Assembly: GCA_900188465.1 (NCBI GenBank)
Contig: FZPE01000001.1
Location: 1-64,000, forward strand
Reading direction: 5' to 3'
Length of the DNA stretch: 64,000 nucleotides
Source of the DNA: Micrococcales bacterium KH10
GTDB taxonomy: Bacteria > Actinomycetota > Actinomycetes > Actinomycetales > Cellulomonadaceae
In this document: piece after piece, positions 19,544 to 29,132 of the stretch
Position numbering within the stretch: the stretch's first letter is position 1
Layout of the letters: each line of letters begins with the position of its first letter
Notes under the pieces: generated by a model
Databases searched by the model: none
The model's input: only the letters and a program-made list of their open reading frames with translations
What the model was told of the DNA's origin: nothing
Made by a program: the position numbers and the translations under genes

Positions 19544-19938
19544 AACGAGTGTTCTGGGTAGGCGTCGGCGTTGCGGTCACAGTTGTGGCGGCGAAGAAAT
19601 GGCGTGAACTGTCGCACCGTCAAGATGCTGTCGGTTCGGCTGCTCGCCTCACTGGAGCGGCAGCCGAACAAGTCGGACGTCAGTTGTCCAACGCAGGCGG
19701 TGCGCTCTGGGATCGTTTTAGCGGACGAGCAGGCGACTTCGTCGCGGACTTCAAGGAGGCTGCGACCGAACGTGAACGGCAGCTCGCCCAATCGCTACTC
19801 GCCGACAGTCAAGGCGATGTCGAAGAGCTTAAAGCACGACGAGCGGAATCTCGCGATTCTGCGACGCGCCCTTCCGCTGCACGTCGGCAAGATAGTGAAT
19901 TTGCTGGTGACGAAGAACTTCTCGGCTACGAGTTCTGA
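19540..19938 (+). CDS. Small membrane-anchored protein (DUF6167-like), unknown function
   Basis: The 132-residue protein has a short N-terminal hydrophobic helix (VFWVGVGVAVTVVA), then an Ala-rich helical segment with charged ends (GSAARLTGAAAEQVGRQLSN and FKEAATERERQL) and a polar tail. Position and size match the small DUF6167 proteins between the DUF948 gene and alaS in Actinobacteria. It is translationally coupled to the preceding gene through ATGA. Confidence 0.7.
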   Translation: MKRVFWVGVGVAVTVVAAKKWRELSHRQDAVGSAARLTGAAAEQVGRQLSNAGGALWDRFSGRAGDFVADFKEAATERERQLAQSLLADSQGDVEELKARRAESRDSATRPSAARRQDSEFAGDEELLGYEF

Positions 19939-19991
19939 TTCGGCGACCACCAGCACTGTCCATTCTCACAACCTAAGGTAAGACCACTTCA

Positions 19992-22691
19992 ATGCGTACC
20001 GCTGATATCCGCCAACGCTGGCTGGACTACTTTGAGAGCAACGACCACCACATCGCTGAGTCGACCTCGTTGATCTCTCCGGATCCCTCCTTGCTTTTCA
20101 CGGTGGCGGGAATGGTGCCGTTCATCCCGTACATCATCGGAACTGAGAAATCGCCGCATCCGCGGATCGCCTCGGTGCAAAAGTGTATTCGCACCAACGA
20201 CATCGAGAACGTCGGACGCACCACACGTCATGGCACGTTCTTCCAGATGAACGGCAACTTCTCCTTCGGAGACTATTTCAAAGAGGGGGCCATCCATTTA
20301 GCCTGGAAGTTGCTGACCACATCCCAGCAGGAGGGCGGCTACGGCTTCGACGGCGACAAGTTCTGGGTCACGTTGTGGGATAAGGATGACGAGTCATTCG
20401 AGGTGCTGACCAAACAGATCGGGATGGACGCACGCAAGATCGTCCGATTGCCCCGTGAAGAGAACTTCTGGGATACCGGGCAGCCCGGACCCGCCGGTCC
20501 GTGCGCCGAGTTCCACTACGACCGCGGTCCGGAGTTTGGGCCGGAGGCAGTCGGAGGCAACGTCGACCCCGGCGGCGACCGTTACCTGGAGATCTGGAAC
20601 CTGGTCTTCGACCAGTACATGCGCGGTGAGGGAACCGGCAAGGACTACCCGCTGCTGCACGAATTGGACCAGAAGGCGATCGACACCGGTGCTGGTCTCG
20701 AGCGTATGGCGTTCTTGCTGCAAGGCAAGAAAAACATGTATGAAATCGACGAGGTCTACCCGGTCATCGTGGCGACCGAAGACTTGACCGGCAAGAAGTA
20801 TGGCAGTGGCGGCGAAGACGACGTTCGAATGCGAGTCATCGCGGACCACGTGCGCTCGTCCCTCATGCTGATCGGGGACGGTGTCAGCCCGTCCAACGAA
20901 GGCCGCGGCTATGTGCTCCGCCGTATTCTGCGTCGTGTGGTGCGTTCCATGCGCCTGATGGGCGTGCAGGAGGCGGCGCTGAATCAACTGCTGCCGGTCT
21001 CACGCGATGCCATGCAAGCCTCTTATCCGAATGTCGCAGCGGATTTCGGCCGCATCAGCGACATTGCCTATGGCGAAGAAGAGACCTTCTTGCGCACGCT
21101 CGCCTCCGGTACCACTATCTTGGACACTGCCGTCTCCCAGGCAAAGTCTGCTAACCCGACGCGGCCCGTGCTCGAGGGAAGCGAAGCCTTCGCGCTGCAT
21201 GACACCTACGGTTTCCCTATCGACTTGACGTTGGAGATGGCGCGCGAGCAGGGCGTCGAAGTCGACGAGACCGCCTTCCGGACGCTGATGGCCGAGCAGA
21301 AGGCACGAGCTCGTGCCGACGCGTTGGCCAAGAAGACCGGGCACACCGATACGGCTGCATACGAGCAGGTCAAGTCGGCCTTGACTGCACCGGTGGAATT
21401 CCTCGGATACACCGATGACACGGCACGGGTTAACGTTGCCGGGCTGCTCGTCGAAGGAAAACCCGCCCCGGCGGCAACCGCACCGTCCGATGTGGAAGTG
21501 ATCCTGGACCGGACGCCATTCTATGCCGAAGCCGGTGGTCAGCTTGCCGACCACGGCACCATCACAACCGATGGCGGCGCCACCATCGAGGTGCTAGATG
21601 TGCAGACCCCGGTCCAAGGCCTACGGGTGCACCGGGGGCGATTGGTCGATGGGACGGTTGCGTTGAATGACCCGGCAACAGCACAGATCGATGTGACTCG
21701 TCGCCGTGCGATCAGCCGCGCCCACACCGGAACGCACCTACTGCACAAAGCGCTGCAAGAATCGCTGGGCAAGGATGCCACTCAGGCCGGGTCGGAGGAT
21801 GCTCCGAACCGTATCCGGTTCGACTTCAAGGCGCACCAGGCACCACCTGCTAGCGCGTTGAGCGAGATCGAGGATCGCGTCAATGACCGGCTGCGCGACA
21901 ACCTGGAAGTGACCGACGCCGTGATGGGACTGGATGCTGCCCGTGAACTCGGCGCGATGGCCCTCTTCGGCGAGAAATACGGTGACCGTGTCCGGGTCGT
22001 CTCCATCGGAGGCGACTGGTCACGTGAATTGTGCGCCGGTACGCACGTGAAGCAGTCCGGCGAACTCGGTTTGGTTACCTTGCTTGGCGAATCGTCGATC
22101 GGTTCTGGTGTACGCCGCGTGGAAGCTCTCGTCGGATCGGACGCGAAGCGGTTCTACGCCCGCGAGCACGCACTCGTTGGTCAGTTGACCGGCATGCTCG
22201 GAGCGCGAAGCGAAGAACTGCCAGAGCGCATCTCCTCGTTGATGTCCCGCCTGAAGACGGCCGAAAAGCAACTGTCCGAATTGCGGCAAGCGCAGTTGCT
22301 GGCCTCGGTCGGTGAAATCGCTTCACAGGCCGAGGCCGTGGGGGACATATCCGTGGTGGCCTATGACGCCGGGGAAGTCGCAGGCGGAGACGACCTACGG
22401 ACTTTGGCTCTTGAAGTGCGCGCCCGGCTTGGCGAGAAAGCAGCCGCCGTCCTCATCGGAGGCATTGTGAAGGGACGCCCGATTATCGTGGCCGCCACCA
22501 ATCCGGCAGCGCGCGATGGCGGAATTCGCGCGGGAGAACTCGTCAAACAAGCCGCTACTGCCTTAGGCGGTCGTGGCGGTGGCAAGGACGATGTTGCTCA
22601 GGGCGGCGGCGCTGATACGGCCCTATTGCCGCAGGCCTTGCAAACTGCCGCTCTGACGGTTGCTGAGGCCACGGGAGCGGCTCGTCCGTGA
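19992..22691 (+). CDS. alaS: Alanyl-tRNA synthetase
   Basis: This 899-residue synthetase has the usual four parts. The class II catalytic core (about 1-240) contains FFQMNGNFSFGDYFKEGAI. A tRNA-recognition helical domain follows. The editing domain has the zinc/hydrolytic residues HTGTHLLH (about 580) and CAGTH (about 680). A C-terminal DHHA1/oligomerisation domain ends near GGRGGGKDDVAQGGG. It charges tRNA-Ala and hydrolyses mischarged Ser/Gly-tRNA-Ala. It overlaps ruvX by GTGA, so alaS, ruvX and mltG form one coupled transcript. Confidence 0.97.
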   Translation: MRTADIRQRWLDYFESNDHHIAESTSLISPDPSLLFTVAGMVPFIPYIIGTEKSPHPRIASVQKCIRTNDIENVGRTTRHGTFFQMNGNFSFGDYFKEGAIHLAWKLLTTSQQEGGYGFDGDKFWVTLWDKDDESFEVLTKQIGMDARKIVRLPREENFWDTGQPGPAGPCAEFHYDRGPEFGPEAVGGNVDPGGDRYLEIWNLVFDQYMRGEGTGKDYPLLHELDQKAIDTGAGLERMAFLLQGKKNMYEIDEVYPVIVATEDLTGKKYGSGGEDDVRMRVIADHVRSSLMLIGDGVSPSNEGRGYVLRRILRRVVRSMRLMGVQEAALNQLLPVSRDAMQASYPNVAADFGRISDIAYGEEETFLRTLASGTTILDTAVSQAKSANPTRPVLEGSEAFALHDTYGFPIDLTLEMAREQGVEVDETAFRTLMAEQKARARADALAKKTGHTDTAAYEQVKSALTAPVEFLGYTDDTARVNVAGLLVEGKPAPAATAPSDVEVILDRTPFYAEAGGQLADHGTITTDGGATIEVLDVQTPVQGLRVHRGRLVDGTVALNDPATAQIDVTRRRAISRAHTGTHLLHKALQESLGKDATQAGSEDAPNRIRFDFKAHQAPPASALSEIEDRVNDRLRDNLEVTDAVMGLDAARELGAMALFGEKYGDRVRVVSIGGDWSRELCAGTHVKQSGELGLVTLLGESSIGSGVRRVEALVGSDAKRFYAREHALVGQLTGMLGARSEELPERISSLMSRLKTAEKQLSELRQAQLLASVGEIASQAEAVGDISVVAYDAGEVAGGDDLRTLALEVRARLGEKAAAVLIGGIVKGRPIIVAATNPAARDGGIRAGELVKQAATALGGRGGGKDDVAQGGGADTALLPQALQTAALTVAEATGAARP

Positions 22692-23260
22692 TCAGTGACA
22701 GCGGTGGCGACGACGCGGTTATAGGGCGCGGGGTCCGGCTTGGCGTTGATGTCGGGCAGGCGCGGGTGGGTCTTGCCGCGTCAGACCCGGATGGATTATT
22801 GGCAACGCCGATTGCGACACTGCGTCGTGACCATTCCGTGACCTTCCCAGCAGAACGTGGCACAATCGGTGGGCAGGGGCAGGCCACCCAGTGGCCGGAG
22901 GACATCGCGCAAATCGTGACTGAAGTAGTAGAACGCCGCGCAGAAGTGGTGTACATAGGGTTGCCCCGGCATTTGTCGGGAGCCGAAGGACAGGCAAGCG
23001 GCGCAGTGCGAAAGTACGCGCACCTGCTTGCTCAGGCGGTCGCACCAGCAACGGTGCGGCTCGTGGATGAGAGGATGACCACGGTGACCGCACATCGCGT
23101 GTTACATGCTGCAGGACGCAGCAGCCGTCACCACCGCAAGGTGGTAGATCAGGTGGCGGCTGTGGAGATCTTGCAGTTGGCGCTCGATCTGGAACGTTCA
23201 CGCGGCCAGCGTGCGGGGGAGCTCGTCGCCGTCTCCGAAACAAAAGGAGAGGGACGATGA
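22688..23260 (+). CDS. ruvX: RuvX/YqgF-type Holliday junction resolvase-like protein
   Basis: The 190-residue RNase H-fold protein opens with RLGVDVGQARVGLAASDPDG, the family's first acidic motif. It continues with EVVYIGLPRHLSGAEG and VDERMTTVTAHRVL, which hold the remaining catalytic acids. The family is implicated in 16S rRNA 5'-end processing and annotated as a Holliday junction resolvase. It starts with GTG overlapping the alaS stop and ends overlapping the mltG start by ATGA. A Gly/Gln-rich insertion (AERGTIGGQGQATQWPED) near residue 60 is a little longer than in typical members. Confidence 0.93.
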   Translation: MISDSGGDDAVIGRGVRLGVDVGQARVGLAASDPDGLLATPIATLRRDHSVTFPAERGTIGGQGQATQWPEDIAQIVTEVVERRAEVVYIGLPRHLSGAEGQASGAVRKYAHLLAQAVAPATVRLVDERMTTVTAHRVLHAAGRSSRHHRKVVDQVAAVEILQLALDLERSRGQRAGELVAVSETKGEGR

Positions 23261-24474
23261 ACGAGCACGACAACCACTTTGACAACATCTTTGCTGGCGA
23301 ACAAGGCGGTATCGCAACCGAACAACACCATGCGATGGGCAATGACGAATATGAGACTCGCGCCCGCGCCCGCGAGGAACGCCGCCGCAAGATTAAGCAG
23401 CGTCGGCGCGCCATGATGGCGGTCATCGTGATCGCCGTTGTGTTGGGCGTTGGTGGGTTCTTCGCGTCCAGTTTCGCGGGATCCTTGTGGGATCGCGTCA
23501 CCGGTGGTTCGGAAAAGGGCCCGGATGGGATCGCTGACTATCCCGGACCTGGCACAGGCACAGTCGAAGTCTCCGTTAATCAGGGTGATACCGGCGAAGA
23601 CATCGCGACAACCCTGAAACAGGCCGATGTCATCGCAACCCGCAAGGCTTACCTGGACGTGGCTTCAAACAACCCTGACGCATTGTCCATCCAGCCAGGC
23701 ACTTATGAGCTCAAGCAGCAGATGAGCGCCGGTCAAGCTCTAGCAGTGCTCGTCAACCCCGAGAACCGGGTGGACTTCATCATCACCATCCCTGAAGGCT
23801 GGACCTTCAACTCGGTCAATGCGAAAGTTCAGTCGGTGCTGGGAGTGAGCGCTGAGGAAGTCGAAGCCTCCCTCGAGGACACCGGTGCGACTGGGCTGCC
23901 AAAGGTGGCGGGAGGCAACTACGAAGGCTGGTTGGCACCAGGACAGTATGTGTATCCGCGAGATGTTGAAATCAGCCAAGTCTTCGCGCAGATGATTGAT
24001 CGACGCAAGAGCGAACTGTCCAAGATGGGCATTGAGGGACCCGACCGGCAAGAAGTACTGATCAAGGCCTCGATCCTGCAGAAGGAAGTCAACCCGGACA
24101 ACTACACCAAGGTGGCGCGGGTGATCGACAACCGCCTCGCTGTGGGGCAGGCGCTGCAGATGGACAGTACGGTCGGTTACGGCGCCAGTAAAGAAGTCAT
24201 GACGTTGACGACGGCTGACTTCAACAATTCCGACAATCATTACAACACGTACCGGCACGTCGGGTTGCCACCTGGACCAATCGCGAATCCGTCCAATGAG
24301 GCTATTACGGGAGTATTGAACCCCGAAGAGGGCGACTGGATGTACTTTGTCACGGTCAACCTTGACACCGGTGAGACGAAGTTCGCCACCACATTCGAGG
24401 AGTTTTCCGGCTACGTAGCGGAGTACCGTGAATGGAAGGACAAGAACTACGAGCAGCCAGAAGTCACTCCTTGA
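23257..24474 (+). CDS. mltG: Endolytic peptidoglycan transglycosylase MltG
   Basis: The 405-residue membrane enzyme cleaves nascent glycan strands and is proposed to set their length. The charged cytoplasmic N-terminus (about 1-55, Arg-rich) is followed by one transmembrane helix (AVIVIAVVLGVGGFFASSFA). Next come a LysM-like subdomain (NQGDTGEDIATTLKQADVI) and the YceG catalytic domain with the Glu in SILQKEV. Further signatures are the QMDSTVGYG motif and YNTYRHVGLPPGPIANPS. The order alaS-ruvX-mltG-aroE is standard for Actinobacteria. Confidence 0.95.
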   Translation: MNEHDNHFDNIFAGEQGGIATEQHHAMGNDEYETRARAREERRRKIKQRRRAMMAVIVIAVVLGVGGFFASSFAGSLWDRVTGGSEKGPDGIADYPGPGTGTVEVSVNQGDTGEDIATTLKQADVIATRKAYLDVASNNPDALSIQPGTYELKQQMSAGQALAVLVNPENRVDFIITIPEGWTFNSVNAKVQSVLGVSAEEVEASLEDTGATGLPKVAGGNYEGWLAPGQYVYPRDVEISQVFAQMIDRRKSELSKMGIEGPDRQEVLIKASILQKEVNPDNYTKVARVIDNRLAVGQALQMDSTVGYGASKEVMTLTTADFNNSDNHYNTYRHVGLPPGPIANPSNEAITGVLNPEEGDWMYFVTVNLDTGETKFATTFEEFSGYVAEYREWKDKNYEQPEVTP

Positions 24475-24506
24475 TGTAGGTCACTGAGCGTTTTTGGGGG
24501 CATTCG

Positions 24507-25451
24507 ATGACCAAATTTCTTGCGGTGCTCGGCCATCCGATCACCCATTCGCTATCACCGGTGTTGCATCGCGCTGCATATCAGTCGTTGGGGCTGGATT
24601 GGACCTATGACGCTATTGACGTCACGGACAGCCAACTGGCCAGTTTTATCAGAGAACTGGACTCCGACTGGGTTGGCTTGAGTTTAACGATGCCGCTGAA
24701 ACAGACAGTCTTGGAGTTATTGGACGAGCGCACTGCGACTGTCGTAGCCACTGGCGCTGCGAACACGGTGGTTTTTGACCGCACCGGAGATGACGTGCGA
24801 TTGCTCGGTGCCAACACCGATGTCGCGGGAATCATCGTGGCACTGGGAGAAGCCGACGGCCCTTGGCTGCGCCGACATGAGGCTATCGAATTGGCACAAG
24901 TACAGTTCCAGACCGGTGAAGGCATCGACCTGGCCACCGACGGGCGCGGACATGCTCCGCTGCCCGCAGTCGGTGATGGCCCTGGGCTTGCTGTGATCAT
25001 CGGGGCCGGCGCCACCGCTGCATCGGCGCTAGCCGCGCTGGCGCGCTGCGGCGTGACCGAAGTGCACGTAGTAGTGCGTTCCTTGGCCCGCGTCGCGGTG
25101 ACAGACGCTGCCGCGCGAGCGCTGGGTGTTTCGGTGCAGTACCACTTGCGCGATGATCTCGATGCGCTGCTAAGACGAGCCCAGGTTGTTGTTTCCACGT
25201 TGCCGTCGAGAGCCGCTGACTCGTATTTCCTCGATCGTGAATCGGTCGACATACCTGAAGATGCGGTACTTCTCGACGTCGCCTATGAAGAACGCCCGAC
25301 GGTGTTCGGATGGGTGTGGCAGCACAGCGGCGGGCGCTATGTGAGCGGGGAGCGGATGCTGCTGCATCAAGCGGTGGAGCAGGTCGCACTGTTTACGGGA
25401 CGGCGTCCGGATGTCGCGATGATGGACCAGGCGCTGATCGCCGCACTGTAG
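24507..25451 (+). CDS. aroE: Shikimate dehydrogenase
   Basis: The 314-residue enzyme reduces 3-dehydroshikimate with NADPH. Substrate motifs are LGHPITHSLSPVLHRAAY and SLTMPLK (catalytic Lys), with Asp in ANTDVAGI. The dinucleotide loop is GAGATAASALAAL. An extra segment of about 40 residues (around LRRHEAIELAQVQFQ to LPAVGDGPG) lies between the two domains and makes it longer than the usual 270-290 residues. The gene follows mltG by 32 nt with GGGGG upstream of the ATG. The rest of the chorismate genes resume at 39566, after the pilus genes. Confidence 0.93.
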   Translation: MTKFLAVLGHPITHSLSPVLHRAAYQSLGLDWTYDAIDVTDSQLASFIRELDSDWVGLSLTMPLKQTVLELLDERTATVVATGAANTVVFDRTGDDVRLLGANTDVAGIIVALGEADGPWLRRHEAIELAQVQFQTGEGIDLATDGRGHAPLPAVGDGPGLAVIIGAGATAASALAALARCGVTEVHVVVRSLARVAVTDAAARALGVSVQYHLRDDLDALLRRAQVVVSTLPSRAADSYFLDRESVDIPEDAVLLDVAYEERPTVFGWVWQHSGGRYVSGERMLLHQAVEQVALFTGRRPDVAMMDQALIAAL

Positions 25452-25562
25452 TGGTGGACGCAGTGCCGCGGCGCTGGCGCGCTAACCTTACCTCTGGTAT
25501 GTGCCGATAATTCAACGTAGCAACGGGAGACTACAGACGTTGAGACGAGGGGAGTACCGATC

Positions 25563-27239
25563 GTGAAGCAACTAGGGGAGATTCTTTTAGAAGAAGGCCT
25601 GGTCGACGAAGAACAGTTGCTCGCGGCGCTCGATGAGCAACTGGTGCAGGGAACGTCATTGGGCCGTGTGCTCGTCGATTCCGGCGTGCTGACCGAGATG
25701 CAGCTGGTTTCCGCACTGGCGGCTCAGCTTGGTATGCCATTCGCCGATCTGGACGAGTACCCGGTGAATCGACAGGCAGTTTCGATCATTCCGGGACCGG
25801 TTTGCCGCCGATACGTGGTCTTGCCCATCGATTTCGATGACGTCGGCAACGTAATGCTCGCGATGGCCGACCCGTCGAATGTGGTGGCGCTCGACGATAT
25901 CCGCGCGATCTGCGGACGTGGCGTGATCCCGGTCGTCACCACGCACGAGAACCTGGTGCGGGCACTCGACCGGTTCATCCGTTCTGATTCCGAGATCCAG
26001 GACCTCACCCAGGCGATGGAAGACGACATCGTCGAGGACACCGTCGACCTGTCCAATCTCGCAGATGCCGGTGACGATGACGCGCCTATAGTGCGCTATG
26101 TGAACCTCCTGGTCACTCAGGCGATCCAGGACCGCGCTTCCGACATCCATATCGAGCCCACCGAATCGGAGTTGCGGGTCCGGTATCGCATCGACGGGGT
26201 GCTCCATGAGATGCAGCGCTCACCCAAGAACATCGCGCACGGTGTGATCTCGCGTGTGAAGATCCTGTCCGACATCGATATCGCCGAACGTCGTAAACCA
26301 CAAGACGGACGTATGTCGGTGGTGCACAACGGACGCAAGATCGACCTTCGTGTCGCCACGTTGCCGACCGTCTGGGGCGAGAAGATCGTCATGCGTGTGC
26401 TCGACAACTCGACCGCGAGCCTGGATCTGCGTGATCTGGCATTCTCGGATCACAACTACGGCATCTACGAGAAGAGCTTCGCGAAGCCCTACGGCATGAT
26501 CCTGGTCACTGGACCGACCGGGTCGGGCAAGTCGACGACGCTCTACGCCACACTGAATGCGGTCTCGCGCCCGGAGATCAATGTCATCACCGTCGAAGAC
26601 CCGGTGGAATATCGTCTGGCCGGGATCAACCAGGTTCAGGTCAACCCCAAAGCGGGACTAACCTTCGCAAGTGCACTGCGTTCGATCCTGCGTTCCGACC
26701 CGGATGTCGTGCTGCTCGGTGAGATCCGCGACCACGAGACCGCCCAGATCGCCATCGAGGCGTCGCTGACCGGCCACCTGGTGCTTTCCACGCTGCACAC
26801 CAACGACGCACCATCCGCAGTGACGCGATTGACGGAAATGGGCATCGAACCGTTCCTGGTCGGATCGGCACTGGATTGCGTGGTGGCCCAGCGTCTGGCT
26901 CGCAAGCTCTGCGACAAATGCAAGGAGCCGTACACCCCTGATATGACCGAGCTGAATGCCGCTGGATTCCAATGGAACCCGGATACGCCGCTGCCGACCC
27001 TTTATCGGCCCAACGGATGCTCGGCGTGCTCGCGAACCGGATACCGCGGACGTGTCGCATTGCATGAGGTCATGGCAGTTAACGAGGAGATCGAACGTCA
27101 CGCTGTGGCGGGATCGTCCTCGTCCGAGATCACGAAGTCGGCAATCGACGGCGGCATGATGACGCTGCGTCAGGACGGCCTGTACAAGGTGCTGGACGGC
27201 CGGACCTCGATCGAGGAAATCTTCCGCGTCGTTGCGTAG
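25563..27239 (+). CDS. pilB: Type IV pilus assembly ATPase PilB (GspE family)
   Basis: The 558-residue cytoplasmic ATPase drives pilin polymerisation. The N-terminal GspE/MshEN domain (about 1-140) begins LGEILLEEGLVDEEQLLAALDEQ. The RecA-like core has Walker A GPTGSGKST (317-325, Lys323), Asp box VEDPVEYRL, Walker B LLGEIRDHETA and the His box STLHTNDAPSAVTRL. A tetracysteine zinc motif CDKC...CSAC follows. GTG 25563 follows GAGGGGAG. It heads the pilus cluster, 111 nt after aroE. Confidence 0.96.
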   Translation: MKQLGEILLEEGLVDEEQLLAALDEQLVQGTSLGRVLVDSGVLTEMQLVSALAAQLGMPFADLDEYPVNRQAVSIIPGPVCRRYVVLPIDFDDVGNVMLAMADPSNVVALDDIRAICGRGVIPVVTTHENLVRALDRFIRSDSEIQDLTQAMEDDIVEDTVDLSNLADAGDDDAPIVRYVNLLVTQAIQDRASDIHIEPTESELRVRYRIDGVLHEMQRSPKNIAHGVISRVKILSDIDIAERRKPQDGRMSVVHNGRKIDLRVATLPTVWGEKIVMRVLDNSTASLDLRDLAFSDHNYGIYEKSFAKPYGMILVTGPTGSGKSTTLYATLNAVSRPEINVITVEDPVEYRLAGINQVQVNPKAGLTFASALRSILRSDPDVVLLGEIRDHETAQIAIEASLTGHLVLSTLHTNDAPSAVTRLTEMGIEPFLVGSALDCVVAQRLARKLCDKCKEPYTPDMTELNAAGFQWNPDTPLPTLYRPNGCSACSRTGYRGRVALHEVMAVNEEIERHAVAGSSSSEITKSAIDGGMMTLRQDGLYKVLDGRTSIEEIFRVVA

Positions 27240-27303
27240 GCGACGGGTTATCGACGGGCGCACCGCATTCAAGGATCGTGCCGTGCATGCCGATAGGAAG
27301 TAC

Positions 27304-27329
27304 GTCCTCGACACGACTGTGTCGAGGGC
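27304..27329 (+). terminator. Hairpin between pilB and pilT (partial terminator or processing site)
   Basis: CCTCGACAC (27306-27314) pairs perfectly with GTGTCGAGG (27319-27327) around a GACT loop, and two more outer pairs extend it. It has no T run. It lies in the 132-nt gap between two same-direction pilus genes and could separate extension and retraction ATPase expression. Confidence 0.5.
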
Positions 27330-27371
27330 CGAAGTGATCGGCAGGAATGATCGAGAGGTCGTAGCGACACC

Positions 27372-29132
27372 ATGAGCGAAACTAACCGGCCAGCCGGCCA
27401 TGACGACTATTCATGGGCGTTGGGGCCGAAACCTGTACCGCCTGTCACTGCCGCGCAAACGCCTGCGACCACCGGCAGCCAGCCGGTCGCGCCCGCCCCT
27501 TCGAACACCGGCCAGCCGTCTGCTGCGCGCAACACCATCGGCCAGCCGTTGCAGAGCCGTGCTGCGAACCGTCAGCAGTCGCAGCAGGGTGTCGCCCAGC
27601 AAGGCGTCACGCAGCAGATGCCGCCGATCGCACCGCAACGGGCCGCCGTTCGCCATCAACCAGACCAGAGCCAACCAACGGGGGCATCTCAGCAGTTGAA
27701 TCCGTTGGTCCCGGGCCGTTCCAGTGCTGGCGCCGCGCCTGCCCCGACCTGGACACCAGGCAGCCCGGCGGCAGCGCAGGTCATAGGTGCGACAGGCGGT
27801 ATCCCGACCAGGTCAATGCCGCCGATGCCTCCCGCGTCTGGTGCCTCATCACAGGGCAGCGGTGAAGCAGCGCAGGCGGCACCTGCCGCCGCTGCAGGTT
27901 CTGCAGGCCCGCCGCAGCCGGCTTCCTCGCGCGCGCGTGCCGCAAGCACCGCGACCAGTGGCACCCGGGTGGGGATAAGCCAGGGCCTGCGTGACGGCGA
28001 CGTCTCCTTGGATGAACTACTGCGCTATACCGTCACGATGAAGGCCTCTGACCTGCACCTGACTCGTGGTGCGCCGCCGATGATTCGTCGTGATGGCGGA
28101 CTGCGGCCGTTAGAGGGTCAACCGGAACTTGACGGCGAGTCGCTGCGTCGCTCGGTCTATCAGATCCTGACCCAAAAACAGCGGGAACGTTTCGAGGAGG
28201 AACTCGAACTCGACTTCGCTTACCAGGTGCCAGGTGGTTCACGTTTTCGTGTGAACCTCTATCAACAGCGCGATTCGCTCGGTGCGGCATTCCGTGTGAT
28301 CCCATTTGAGATCAAGCCGTTGGAAAGCCTGGGTGTGCCTGCGGTCGTCGGATCATTTGCAAATATTCCGCGTGGCCTAGTGCTGGTCACAGGACCTACA
28401 GGTTCTGGAAAGTCAACGACGTTGGCGTCGATCATCGACCTGGCGAATCGCAACCGACCGGACCACATCATGACGGTGGAAGACCCGATCGAGTTCCTGC
28501 ACGAACACAAACGTTCCATCGTCAACCAACGTGAGGTGGGGGAGGACACCAAATCCTTCGCTAGTGCGCTCAAGCACGTGCTGCGTCAAGACCCGGATAT
28601 CATCCTGGTCGGTGAGATGCGCGACCTGGAGACAATCTCGGTTGCATTGACAGCAGCTGAAACTGGTCACTTGGTCTTCGCCACGCTGCACACCCAGGAC
28701 GCAGCCCAGACTATTGACCGTGTCATCGACGTATTCCCACCATCGCAGCAGGACCAAGTCCGTGTGCAACTGGCTGCGACGATCCAAGGCATTGTCTGTC
28801 AGACACTATGTAAGCGTGCCGATGGCCCCGGCCGTGTGGTGGCAACTGAGATTATGGTCGCAACGCCCGCTATCCGTAACCTGATCCGCGAAGGCAAGAC
28901 CCACCAGATCTATTCGTCGATGCAGGCTGGATCGAGCGACGGCATGCACTCGATGGATCAGCATCTTGCCGATCTCACCAAACAGGGTGTTATCAGTTAC
29001 GAGACTGGATTGGAGAAGTGCCAGAACGTGGCAGATTTCAACCGTCTCACAGGACGTGGCTCGTCCTCGGTGGGCGCTGGCATCGCGAATATGGGCATGG
29101 GCGGGAATATTGAAGGCGGGAATCAGTACTGA
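27372..29132 (+). CDS. pilT: Type IV pilus twitching ATPase PilT with long disordered N-terminus
   Basis: The 586-residue protein ends with a standard PilT core (about 215-570), the motor that depolymerises pili. Walker A is GPTGSGKST (341-349, Lys347), the Asp box TVEDPIEFLHEHKRS, Walker B LVGEMRDLETIS, and the His box ATLHTQDAAQTIDRVIDVF. The N-terminal about 200 residues are Pro, Gln and Ala-rich and probably disordered (for example QQSQQGVAQQGVTQQ). Typical PilT is about 350 residues with no such extension. The ATG is at 27372 and the stop overlaps the pilC ATG (TGATG). Confidence 0.95.
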   Translation: MSETNRPAGHDDYSWALGPKPVPPVTAAQTPATTGSQPVAPAPSNTGQPSAARNTIGQPLQSRAANRQQSQQGVAQQGVTQQMPPIAPQRAAVRHQPDQSQPTGASQQLNPLVPGRSSAGAAPAPTWTPGSPAAAQVIGATGGIPTRSMPPMPPASGASSQGSGEAAQAAPAAAAGSAGPPQPASSRARAASTATSGTRVGISQGLRDGDVSLDELLRYTVTMKASDLHLTRGAPPMIRRDGGLRPLEGQPELDGESLRRSVYQILTQKQRERFEEELELDFAYQVPGGSRFRVNLYQQRDSLGAAFRVIPFEIKPLESLGVPAVVGSFANIPRGLVLVTGPTGSGKSTTLASIIDLANRNRPDHIMTVEDPIEFLHEHKRSIVNQREVGEDTKSFASALKHVLRQDPDIILVGEMRDLETISVALTAAETGHLVFATLHTQDAAQTIDRVIDVFPPSQQDQVRVQLAATIQGIVCQTLCKRADGPGRVVATEIMVATPAIRNLIREGKTHQIYSSMQAGSSDGMHSMDQHLADLTKQGVISYETGLEKCQNVADFNRLTGRGSSSVGAGIANMGMGGNIEGGNQY

